This document shows, in pieces, positions 1 to 7,022 of a stretch of DNA of 10,555 bases. Position 1 is the stretch's first letter. Each line of letters starts with the position of its first letter. The position numbers and the translations under genes were made by a program. This stretch comes from Pseudomonadota bacterium (GTDB lineage: Bacteria; Pseudomonadota; Alphaproteobacteria; Rhizobiales; Hyphomicrobiaceae), in NCBI GenBank assembly GCA_003242645.1, contig QGVC01000101.1, forward strand, positions 1 through 10,555. The letters run 5' to 3'. The notes under the pieces were generated by a model. It was not told where the DNA came from and did not search any database. It worked only from the letters and a program-made list of their open reading frames with translations.

Positions 1-636
1 TCCCCGGACAGGTATGAAAGGCAATCACCGGGCCTTCCCCTCCAGTCCCCGGGACGTTGGGCGCGCCCCCGAGGTCAAAAACCCCCGGTGGCCGTTGGGG
101 AGGCTTGGCGCCAAGGCGCTGTGGTAGACGGGCACCAATGGGGCGCCCTGCCCTCCGGCCTCGACATCCGCGGCGCGCAAATCATAGACAACGTCGATGC
201 CCGTGAGCTTCGCCAGGAGCTCCCCGTCTCCAAGCTGTACAGTGATAGGGGGCGATTGCGAGTCCGCGCCATTACCAAACGATGTCGCGCGCGATGCCGG
301 CCGATGGAGCACCGTTTGGCCGTGAAACCCGATCACATCGATCTCGGTGGAGCTGATGGCCGTGTCGGTTAGAAAGGCTGCAACAGCCTCTGCGTGGCGC
401 TCCGTCAATTCACGCTCGACCTCACCCAAGCGGCCTGGCCGAGCCCGTCGATCCGTCAGCGCGTGGGCATCATTTGTGGCTTCGCGCAAGCGCTCCCTGA
501 ACTCAGGCGGGTACCCGTACGTGGCATGGGGTCCCCGTACGACCTCATGTTCGCCGTCCGTCTCGATGAGCGCCACGTCGATGCCGTCCATCGACGTGCC
601 GCTCATGAGACCCAATGCCCGTAGGAGCTTGCCCAT
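1..636 (-). CDS. anmK: Anhydro-N-acetylmuramic acid kinase, partial, with a probable frameshift near the window edge
   Basis: AnmK is a cytosolic enzyme that hydrolyses and phosphorylates 1,6-anhydro-MurNAc to MurNAc-6-phosphate, a step of peptidoglycan recycling. Visible family marks are the N-terminal SGTSMDG nucleotide-binding loop (residues 12-18 from the start chosen here), HGQT (105-108), and [17 protein letters not shown], in which Asp157 is the likely catalytic base. The start at 636 is chosen because GGAAGG lies 5 bases before it; an in-frame ATG at 654 has no such site. The family is about 360-390 residues, so the C-terminal half lies off the left edge. The reading frame stops at 25-27, but from about base 88 leftwards the neighbouring frame encodes [10 protein letters not shown] and then [13 protein letters not shown], which match the family's VLNLGGVANV and IAFDTGPG. 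A single missing base near the A5C5 run at 77-86 explains this. I therefore treat it as a real gene with a likely sequence error, not a proven pseudogene. It is divergent from tyrS. Confidence 0.88.
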
Positions 637-710
637 CTGCACCTTCCCGTGCATGTTCGCGCGTCATCGTAGAACGAAATTCGAGACGCCGATACCTGGC
701 GCACCCGCAC
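637..710. promoter_or_regulatory. Short divergent intergenic region between anmK and tyrS
   Basis: This gap of about 74 bases separates two divergent starts, so it must hold or overlap the promoters of both genes (inference). It contains the anmK Shine-Dalgarno (GGAAGG read on the minus strand) and a small near-palindrome CGAAATTCG at 675-683. I find no convincing -35/-10 pair and no Shine-Dalgarno ahead of the tyrS ATG. Confidence 0.35.
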
Positions 711-1967
711 ATGCCGACACCGAGATCCGATTTCATTAGAACGCTCGCCGAGCGTGGCTTCATCCACCAGTGCTCCGATCTTGAGGGCGTCGACGCCCTC
801 GCGGCCAAGCGCGAGCTGGTTGCCTACGTGGGCTACGACTGCACCGCTCCGTCGCTCCACGTCGGGCATCTGCTGTCGATCATGATGCTGTACTGGCTTC
901 AGCAGACGGGAGCCGGCAAGCCGATCGCTCTCATGGGTGGGGGTACGACGCGCGTGGGCGATCCCTCGGGTCGCGACGAAACACGCCGGCTGCTTTCTCT
1001 CGAAGAGATCGATGCCAACAAGGAGAGCATCAAGAAGGTCTTCAGCCGCTTTCTGAGGTTCGGCCCGGGGCGTGACGATGCGATCATGGTCGACAACGCC
1101 GAGTGGCTCGTCCCGCTCAATTACATCGACTTCCTGCGAGATGTCGGCCGCCACTTCTCGGTCAACCGCATGCTGACCATGGATTCGGTGCGGCTGCGGC
1201 TCGAGCGCGAGCAGGAGCTGTCGTTCATCGAGTTCAATTACATGATCCTGCAGGCCTACGACTTCGTCGAGTTGGCGCGGCGCTACGGCTGTAACCTGCA
1301 GATGGGCGGCTCGGACCAGTGGGGTAACATCGTCACCGGTATAGATCTTGGCCGGCGCATGGGCACGCATCAGCTCTACGCCTTAACAACCCCACTCCTT
1401 ACGACCGCCTCCGGCGCGAAGATGGGCAAGACTGCCGCGGGTGCGGTTTGGCTCAACGAGGATCAGCTCAGCCCATACGAGTACTGGCAATTCTGGCGCA
1501 ATACGGAGGATGGGGACGTCGCCCGATTCCTGAAACTGTTCACCACGTTGCCGATGGACGAGATCAACAGGCTCGCAGCCCTTCAGGGCGCGGAGATCAA
1601 CGAGGCGAAGAAGGTACTGGCAACGGAAGCAACAGCGCTCGTCCATGGCCGGGAGAAAGCGGAAGCGGCCGCTGAGACAGCGCGGGCGACGTTTGAGGAA
1701 GGAGCCCTCGCCGCCGGCTTGCCGACGGTCGAGATTCCGCGAGCCGAGATCGCCGACGGCCTTGGCGTGCTGGCGGCGTTCGTTCGCGCCGGCCTGGTCA
1801 AGAGCAACAGTGAGGCCCGGCGCCAGATCCAGGGCGGCGGCCTGCGGGTCAACGACACGGTCGTGACGGATGAAAGGGCGCGCCTCACACCAGCGGACCT
1901 GACGGCTGACAACGTCATCAAGCTCTCCTTGGGCAAGAAGAAGCACGTGCTGTTGCGCGCGGTCTGA
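711..1967 (+). CDS. tyrS: Tyrosine--tRNA ligase
   Basis: This class I aminoacyl-tRNA synthetase charges tRNA-Tyr with tyrosine in the cytosol. The 418-residue product has the usual length of the bacterial TyrS family. Visible motifs are [15 protein letters not shown] (39-53; HVGH at 50-53 is the HIGH signature), [12 protein letters not shown] (77-88), the tyrosine-pocket motif [10 protein letters not shown] (197-206), and KMGKT (237-241), the KMSKS-loop equivalent. An S4-type RNA-binding domain fills about residues 345-418 and includes [18 protein letters not shown]. The frame stays open upstream to 615, but the start at 711 gives the conserved N-terminus ([18 protein letters not shown]), and an upstream start would run over the anmK start. 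No Shine-Dalgarno precedes 711. The stop is 24 bases from the convergent stop of the YhdP-like gene, with no obvious terminator between them. The identification is firm. Confidence 0.97.
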   Translation: MPTPRSDFIRTLAERGFIHQCSDLEGVDALAAKRELVAYVGYDCTAPSLHVGHLLSIMMLYWLQQTGAGKPIALMGGGTTRVGDPSGRDETRRLLSLEEIDANKESIKKVFSRFLRFGPGRDDAIMVDNAEWLVPLNYIDFLRDVGRHFSVNRMLTMDSVRLRLEREQELSFIEFNYMILQAYDFVELARRYGCNLQMGGSDQWGNIVTGIDLGRRMGTHQLYALTTPLLTTASGAKMGKTAAGAVWLNEDQLSPYEYWQFWRNTEDGDVARFLKLFTTLPMDEINRLAALQGAEINEAKKVLATEATALVHGREKAEAAAETARATFEEGALAAGLPTVEIPRAEIADGLGVLAAFVRAGLVKSNSEARRQIQGGGLRVNDTVVTDERARLTPADLTADNVIKLSLGKKKHVLLRAV

Positions 1968-1991
1968 ATGTCCCAGGACGGCGCCCGCAGA

Positions 1992-4900
1992 TCACTTCGT
2001 TTTGGTTGGCGGATTCGAACGCGTCTCCGAGGACCAGCCCGATAGCACTTCAGGTGAGACATTCTCCGCGCGCTGGGCCTTCGAGCCCGCCGGAGTCCGG
2101 GATGAGCGCGGTCCGGTTGATGGCTGCGGCGCGGCTCGGGGCGGTGTCACCGACTGGCTCGGTGTCATCTGGAACATCTCGCGGAAAATCCCCGGGGCGA
2201 CGAGGGAGAGTGGATTGACCAGCACCTCGGGGTTCGCCATCGGCCCCCTGATCGCAAAGGTGATCCCAAGGATGCCCTCGCCCCGAGGCCCGGCGATGAT
2301 CTGCCCGAGCCCTGGAATAGCGCCGAGCGCCGCGTTCAAGCCCTGCAGAGGAACGTAGGTCCCGCCGATGTTGACTTGCCGCGAGCGGAAATCGGCCTTG
2401 CCCCGCAACGTTGCGCCAACCAGCGGACCACGGATTTCCGATTCACCGATCACGAACTGCCCGTGCCCGATTGAGAATGGCATGCGCATCCAATCGAAGT
2501 CGAACGCCTGCCGGATCACGCGGCGCTCGCGTTGGCTACCGGTAGATCGGCCATCATTCTGAACCTGCAACACCTCGGTTACGATGGGGTCGCCGAGGAT
2601 CCGAAACCGCTCGACTCTCAAGAGACCCGTCTTCTCGGCGGCACCTTGCCCATCGAGATTGACGTCGAGGCGCATGCGCCCGCCGACCAGGCTCGGGTAA
2701 AAATCAACCAGCCGGAACGCCTGGCCCGCGTCGTCCGTAAGCGCGACAAGTCTCCGCGACCTGTCCGGCCCATGCTGCAGCTCGAGGGTGAGGGGCTTGC
2801 CGCCGTCGAGCACACCGTTCCCTGTGAGTGCCGTCAGCTTGCCTTCACGCTCGGAGAGCCGCAGCTTGAAGTTGCGCAGGGCTACGTCGGAGAAGCCGAT
2901 GACGGTCGAGATGTTGGCTTCGAGATCTACGCCGGCCGGCTTCTTGCGGCCCCGATCGGGCTCGTCGAGATCGCCCACTGAGAACAGCGAACGGAAGACT
3001 TCACGGCCATCATAGGTCGGCCCTTCCGCTTTGATCCGCCAGATATTGTTCTCACCCAGCACGCCTTTCACATCGAGGCGGGTGATGATGCTGGCGGAGA
3101 ACTCGGGGAAGTGAAACTCATTGAGACGCTCCTCCTCGTCCAGCCCCACCCATCCGCTGATCGCAATGTCGTCGCCAACGATCTTGAAGTCGCGCAGCTC
3201 CAGCGGATAGCGGGTCCCCGGTCGAAGATCGAACTCCATAATGGCAGCTCGTCCCGGTCGCTTTCGCCAAATGACGCTGTCCAACACCACATCGGCGCGT
3301 GTGAGGTCCGCCCAGACATGGATGAGGTGCTCCTCCTCCGCGCTTTGAGTGATCGTGACCTCCACGGGCACTTCCCCGTCCAGCATATGGCGGGGATCTA
3401 GACCGAGCTGATCGCGATCGACCCGATCCAAGGTGGCCGAAAGGCGGAGCGGCGGCTGTCTTTCCGGTAGCGCGCCGAAAATGTGCTGCCAGGCGAGCTT
3501 CACGGGCACGCCGGCGATGAGAAGATCGCCGCTGGCGGTGATGGCCTTTTCGTTGATATCGAAGGCGATGGTAGCCGCCTGAGCGTCATGCTTGCCGATC
3601 AGCTTACGGGCGCTGCCCTCGGTCAGTTTGCCCTGGCCTTCCACCTTCAAACTCGCAAGCGTGATGCTGCGGTGAAGGGGGACCGTAATCGTCAGATCAG
3701 CCTCGAACTTGCCATCGATGCCCGCGTTCTCGATCGCAGCAAGGCGCCCGATGCCGAAGGCCTCATGCTCGATGAGCTCGATGACGGCAGGTGCGGAGCT
3801 TTCGCTGCGGAACGCAATCTGCGCGATTGGATATTCGGACAGAATGTCGACCGCAGTAAATCGGCCGGCACTGAGGTCGATTTTGCGTCCGCTTGCGAGC
3901 GTGACCGCGGCTTTGGGCACCGTGACCTCAAGCGTCGGGCCCTCGAGGCGAATGAGCGCGCTTGGGACCTCGAGCTTGGGGAGACCGCGATGGTTGACAA
4001 CAATATCCGTGGTCTGAAAGGCGATCGAAAGACGCTCCGCTCCGTTTCGCCCAGCCTTGTCCGGCCCCTTCACGAACCGCAAGCTTCCAGCGAGGATCTG
4101 TCCTCCTGAGATGCTCTCGCGGAGAAGCGTCCGCGCGTTGCTTCCTAGCGCACGGGGCCAGAGGCTCATGATCGTCGCGATCGGGACCGTGCCGGCTCGG
4201 CCCTCGACGCGGACACCAGAGACCCGTGGGTCAGCCTCGCCCGAAAGGTGCAGCTCGCCGCCCCCGGCTTTGAGCGTCTGCTCCGTTGTGAACGCACCGC
4301 TTGCCGGCCGATAGGTTCCTTCTGCGCGCCAGCTCTCGATCTCGATCGGCAGGCTCTTGCCATCCTCGGGCGCCAGGCGGCCTTCAACGCTTGCCAGCGC
4401 GTATGTCCAAACCTCGCCACCGTCCGGCTCGATGGAGCTCGACACCTTGCCTGCGATCGTTACCCGACTGCGTCCCCAAGCGATCGTCGAAGGTTCGATC
4501 AGCAGCGCCCGTTCATTGGGATCGTACTTCAGATCGAGATTGCCGCCCTCCATCATGAGCGGCAGATCCCCGAACCAAGGCAACACGATTTCCCCCCGGG
4601 CCAGGTCGAGGGAGAAACTACCCCCGATCAGCTCACCCTGAGACGTGAGTTGTAGCGTCACGTCCCCACTTGCAGGGAGGCTCAACGCTCGCAGGGGTGC
4701 CAGCGGCGGCAGCGCATCGGCGACCGTGCTTGGAACAACGTCGCGAACGGCCGCTCTCAACATCACCTGCCGGGTCGCTTCAGAGGCTTCGGAGGAGAAT
4801 TCGAATGTCCAAGGGCCTCTGCCGGAGTCGACGGTGACGAGACCTGCCATCAAACTTCGGGTCTTCTTGTGCGAGAAGGCGAAATCAGCCTGAGGAACCC

Positions 4901-5669
4901 TCCAGACCCTCTGCTCACCCCCCTGCTCGAAGATCAACGTCGCGTTGCGCAGGCCGATCTTGCGCAAGAACGATGTTGCGTCGTCGCCCTGCCTGGCTCG
5001 GGCTGATGCCTCCGCGATCACCCGGGCGAGATCGAGCTGCCGCAACGCAGTGGGAAGTCCGGCGCCGGGGTCGCCGTCCCGGTCCGAGGTCGCGGAAGAC
5101 TCCGCCTTCGCTTCAGCGGCGACTTGCGACTGGGCCGGATCACTGGACCCGCCCGGCCGCGTGAAGCTGAACGAAAGTCCGTGCTCGGCCGTATAAGTCA
5201 GCAGCAGCCGAGGTTCGATGAGAACCACCTCATCGGGCGCGACACGGCCGGACCGAAGCGCCCTGAAGCTGGGTGAAAGCGCCGCCAGCGGCGTAACGGC
5301 GATCGGGCTTCCGTCTGCATCGAGCAGACGCACGTTTCGCAGCCGGAATTCGAGTTCGCCCTCCTCGTTCAGCCGGACGAGAGCATCCTCCACACTGACG
5401 CCCAACCCGGGGAGCTCTGCCGCAATGCTGCGTGCGATCGGCGACGCCAGCATCTTGAGGGAGATCGGGCCAAAGAGAATGCGCACGTAGAAGATGCCGC
5501 CGGCGATGAAAAGCAACAGCAGGAGCGGCAAAAGATACTTTGCGCACACCCAGCATGGCTTCGCCAAAGCGCGCGCGACGCCAACGATGCGTTGGCCATG
5601 CGGACCGAAGCTGCGGAACTGAGACATCAGCCGCACGGGGCCTGCTTCTGCGCCCGGCCTCCTGCTCAC
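1992..5669 (-). CDS. YhdP/AsmA-family protein (DUF3971 and AsmA-like C-terminal region)
   Basis: This is a large envelope protein of the AsmA-like family (YhdP, TamB, YdbH relatives), which are thought to bridge the inner and outer membranes and move phospholipids to the outer membrane. The 1225-residue product is close to E. coli YhdP in length. It has a basic N-terminus, one transmembrane segment at about 43-66 (YLLPLLLLLFIAGGIFYV core) acting as an uncleaved anchor, and an AsmA-N-like stretch (about 70-160). A Ser/Ala/Asp-rich linker follows (about 172-203), then a long beta-rich DUF3971-type centre. The AsmA-like C-terminus (about 1050-1165) includes IPGLGQIIAGPRGEG and LVNPLSLVAPG, and a Pro/Ser-rich tail covers about 1171-1225. 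The start is GTG at 5669, preceded by AGAGGAGA; in-frame ATGs at 5708 and 5702 lack a comparable site. The bulk should be periplasmic (family knowledge). The gene is convergent with tyrS and divergent from the peroxiredoxin. Family assignment is confident; the lipid-transport role is inferred from homologues. Confidence 0.88.
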   Translation of the reverse strand: MSRRPGAEAGPVRLMSQFRSFGPHGQRIVGVARALAKPCWVCAKYLLPLLLLLFIAGGIFYVRILFGPISLKMLASPIARSIAAELPGLGVSVEDALVRLNEEGELEFRLRNVRLLDADGSPIAVTPLAALSPSFRALRSGRVAPDEVVLIEPRLLLTYTAEHGLSFSFTRPGGSSDPAQSQVAAEAKAESSATSDRDGDPGAGLPTALRQLDLARVIAEASARARQGDDATSFLRKIGLRNATLIFEQGGEQRVWRVPQADFAFSHKKTRSLMAGLVTVDSGRGPWTFEFSSEASEATRQVMLRAAVRDVVPSTVADALPPLAPLRALSLPASGDVTLQLTSQGELIGGSFSLDLARGEIVLPWFGDLPLMMEGGNLDLKYDPNERALLIEPSTIAWGRSRVTIAGKVSSSIEPDGGEVWTYALASVEGRLAPEDGKSLPIEIESWRAEGTYRPASGAFTTEQTLKAGGGELHLSGEADPRVSGVRVEGRAGTVPIATIMSLWPRALGSNARTLLRESISGGQILAGSLRFVKGPDKAGRNGAERLSIAFQTTDIVVNHRGLPKLEVPSALIRLEGPTLEVTVPKAAVTLASGRKIDLSAGRFTAVDILSEYPIAQIAFRSESSAPAVIELIEHEAFGIGRLAAIENAGIDGKFEADLTITVPLHRSITLASLKVEGQGKLTEGSARKLIGKHDAQAATIAFDINEKAITASGDLLIAGVPVKLAWQHIFGALPERQPPLRLSATLDRVDRDQLGLDPRHMLDGEVPVEVTITQSAEEEHLIHVWADLTRADVVLDSVIWRKRPGRAAIMEFDLRPGTRYPLELRDFKIVGDDIAISGWVGLDEEERLNEFHFPEFSASIITRLDVKGVLGENNIWRIKAEGPTYDGREVFRSLFSVGDLDEPDRGRKKPAGVDLEANISTVIGFSDVALRNFKLRLSEREGKLTALTGNGVLDGGKPLTLELQHGPDRSRRLVALTDDAGQAFRLVDFYPSLVGGRMRLDVNLDGQGAAEKTGLLRVERFRILGDPIVTEVLQVQNDGRSTGSQRERRVIRQAFDFDWMRMPFSIGHGQFVIGESEIRGPLVGATLRGKADFRSRQVNIGGTYVPLQGLNAALGAIPGLGQIIAGPRGEGILGITFAIRGPMANPEVLVNPLSLVAPGIFREMFQMTPSQSVTPPRAAPQPSTGPRSSRTPAGSKAQRAENVSPEVLSGWSSETRSNPPTKTK

Positions 5670-5673
5670 GCGC

Positions 5674-5681
5674 TCTCCTCT
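5674..5681 (-). promoter_or_regulatory. Strong Shine-Dalgarno that decides the GTG start of the YhdP-like gene
   Basis: Read on the minus strand this is AGAGGAGA. Its AGGAG core ends 5 bases before the GTG at 5669. It is the best ribosome-binding site near the gene's 5' end and favours this start over the upstream ATG codons at 5702 and 5708. Confidence 0.65.
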
Positions 5682-5897
5682 CGTCAGTAGACGTCGTGTC
5701 ATTAGCAATGACTTTCAGGCCCGCCTTGCCTGCGGCCTAGAGGACATACGCGACCGTAGCCGGCGTGCAGCGAATCGTGCGGCGGCTGACCAGCAAGGCA
5801 ACTCTGACCGAGAATCACTGGTTGCGGTACTGCAATGTTAGTACGTTGGCCTACGAACGATGTGCGAGCCTAAAGCGACGAAAGAAAGGCACCCCCC
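5682..5897. promoter_or_regulatory. Divergent intergenic region, YhdP-like gene versus peroxiredoxin
   Basis: This stretch of about 215 bases between two divergent genes should hold both promoters (inference). On the plus strand a weak candidate is TTGGCC (5846-5851), a 17-base gap and CCTAAA (5869-5874), leaving a short leader before the peroxiredoxin start at 5898. An AAAGG ribosome-binding site (5885-5889) lies 8 bases before that start. An inverted repeat GTACT-N8-AGTAC spans 5827-5844, just upstream of the candidate -35, and could be an operator, but such short arms can occur by chance. No tRNA or small ORF with support is seen here. Confidence 0.35.
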
Positions 5898-6362
5898 ATG
5901 GTTCAAGAGAATGACTTGGCGCCCGATTTCGAGCTGCCGACGGAGGATGGCATAGTCCGACTATCCGAGCTGCGTGGCAAGCCTGTCGTCGTCTACTTCT
6001 ACCCAAAGGACGACACGTCGGGGTGCACGGCCGAGGCAAAAGACTTTGACGCCCTGCGCGGAGCATTCGAGGAGGCGGGAGCAGTGGTCGTCGGAATCTC
6101 GCCTGACAGCGTCGAGAGCCACGCCAAGTTTCGCAAGAAGCATGGATTGGGGTTGCGCCTGGCATCGGACCCGGACAAGACGGCTGCGCAGGCCTACGGG
6201 GTCTGGGTGGAAAAATCCATGTACGGGCGAAAGTACATGGGCGTGGAGCGTTCAACCTTTCTCATTGATGCGAACGGGCGCATCGCCAAAGTCTGGCGCA
6301 AGGTCAAGGTGCCGGGCCATGCCCAGGCGGTGCTCCAGGCAGTCCGCGAGCTGAGCTCCTGA
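5898..6362 (+). CDS. bcp: Thioredoxin-dependent peroxiredoxin, BCP/PrxQ type, single cysteine
   Basis: This cytosolic peroxidase reduces H2O2 and organic hydroperoxides and belongs to the AhpC/TSA thioredoxin-fold superfamily. The 154-residue product has the family's usual length. The peroxidatic motif PKDDTSGC (36-43) supplies the Pro, Thr40 and Cys43 of the PxxxTxxC active site. Arg118 in ERSTFLID (117-124) is the conserved arginine near the thiolate. The common BCP resolving cysteine, five residues on in GCTxEAC, is replaced by Lys48, and Cys43 is the only cysteine in the protein. Turnover would therefore need an intermolecular or external thiol (inference). AAAGG lies 8 bases before the ATG. 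The gene appears to be transcribed alone: the YhdP-like gene is divergent upstream, and a GC-rich hairpin lies between it and the bactofilin gene. Confidence 0.95.
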   Translation: MVQENDLAPDFELPTEDGIVRLSELRGKPVVVYFYPKDDTSGCTAEAKDFDALRGAFEEAGAVVVGISPDSVESHAKFRKKHGLGLRLASDPDKTAAQAYGVWVEKSMYGRKYMGVERSTFLIDANGRIAKVWRKVKVPGHAQAVLQAVRELSS

Positions 6363-6379
6363 TCCGCTTCGCCTGCCGC

Positions 6380-6399
6380 CACGGCCAACCATGGCCGTG
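6380..6399 (+). terminator. GC-rich hairpin downstream of the peroxiredoxin gene
   Basis: A perfect 8-base-pair stem, CACGGCCA and TGGCCGTG, closes a 4-base loop (ACCA). It begins 17 bases after the peroxiredoxin stop. It has no following T-tract, so it is not a standard intrinsic terminator. It may attenuate transcription or protect the 3' end. The position just after a stop supports a terminator role; the missing T-run argues against it. Confidence 0.35.
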
Positions 6400-6530
6400 A
6401 CCATCGCATTGTCACGTGCTAGGTTTCGCGCGTGCTGCATTGAACAAAGTCCGCAGCTCGGGGGGAGTGGCTATCACATGCGAGGATGTGCTGGCCCGCT
6501 CGCCCGTCGAGGGGCATGACGCGAGCGAGT

Positions 6531-6536
6531 GGAGGT
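6531..6536 (+). promoter_or_regulatory. Shine-Dalgarno that decides the bactofilin start
   Basis: GGAGGT sits with its GGAGG core 8 bases before the ATG at 6544. An in-frame GTG at 6529 runs into this site, so initiation at 6544 is preferred. Confidence 0.65.
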
Positions 6537-6543
6537 GCGTATT

Positions 6544-7002
6544 ATGTTACCCAGTTTTTCGAACAAGAGGCCTGAGCGGGATGAGGCCGGTTTTCCAACC
6601 CCTTCTTCCTCATCGGCGCTCGGTCGAAGCAATGAGCGTGCAAGCCTCTCCATCGTTGGCCCTGACCTCGTCATCGTCGGCGATCTCGTCTCGAATGGCC
6701 AAGTCCAAGTGGACGGCGAAATTCAGGGCGACATTTACGGAACGCACGTCGTCATCGGTGATGGCGCCCGCATCGTCGGCGGCATTGTCTCCGAAGAGGT
6801 GGTGGTGCGCGGCACGGTCACCGGCTCCATCCGGTGCCGGAAGGTGATGCTGCAAGCCGAGAGCAAGGTCGAGGGGGACATCTACCACAAGTCGCTTGGC
6901 ATCGAGGAAGGCGCCTATTTCGAGGGTCGGTCCCGGCGTGTCGATGATCCGCTGGCCGGGGTTCAGCGCCCGGTGCTCCCATCAGCCGACGGCTCTTCTT
7001 AA
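6544..7002 (+). CDS. Bactofilin family polymer-forming cytoskeletal protein
   Basis: Bactofilins self-assemble without nucleotide into filaments or patches, often at the inner membrane, and scaffold cell-wall enzymes. The 152-residue product has a disordered Ser/Pro-rich N-terminal tail (about 1-33). The bactofilin core (about 35-130) is made of short right-handed beta-helix repeats with regular Gly and hydrophobic spacing: IVGDLVSNGQVQVDGEIQGD, then IGDGARIVGGIVSEEVVVRG and KVEGDIYHKSLGIEEGAYFEG. A short Pro-containing tail (about 131-152) follows. Length and tail-core-tail layout are typical. There is no transmembrane segment. The start at 6544 follows a good GGAGGT site. In many alphaproteobacteria a bactofilin gene sits beside an M23 peptidase gene; none is present in the 181 bases upstream, where I see only the hairpin at 6380-6399 and no supported small ORF. 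The stop is 20 bases from the convergent ATPase stop. Which envelope process it serves cannot be told from the sequence. Confidence 0.92.
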   Translation: MLPSFSNKRPERDEAGFPTPSSSSALGRSNERASLSIVGPDLVIVGDLVSNGQVQVDGEIQGDIYGTHVVIGDGARIVGGIVSEEVVVRGTVTGSIRCRKVMLQAESKVEGDIYHKSLGIEEGAYFEGRSRRVDDPLAGVQRPVLPSADGSS

Positions 7003-7022
7003 GCCGGGAGCTTACCTCTACT

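Noticed and set aside
615..710. N-terminal extension of tyrS by 32 codons to 615
   Set aside because: The extension would be Arg/Ser-rich sequence antisense to the anmK start, and the family N-terminus begins at 711.
603..1370. Open frame of 255 codons on the minus strand opposite tyrS
   Set aside because: It lies antisense to a certain tyrS gene, has a low-complexity shadow composition, and would cross the anmK 5' end. No recognisable domain.
3483..4109. Open frame of 208 codons on the plus strand opposite the YhdP-like gene
   Set aside because: It is wholly inside a confident gene on the other strand, and its composition is that of a reading shadow.
6475..6490. Short hairpin CACAT-N6-ATGTG ahead of the bactofilin, as a regulatory element
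   Set aside because: Five base pairs with a 6-base loop is within chance expectation, and no promoter or operator context supports it.
6416..6847. Plus-strand open frame overlapping the bactofilin start, considered as an M23 peptidase remnant
   Set aside because: It shows no HxxxD or HxH peptidase motifs, and most of it overlaps the bactofilin core in another frame.
7000..7014. Small inverted repeat TAAGC-N5-GCTTA between the bactofilin and ATPase stops, as a bidirectional terminator
   Set aside because: The stem is only 5 base pairs, part of it is the bactofilin stop codon, and there is no T-tract.
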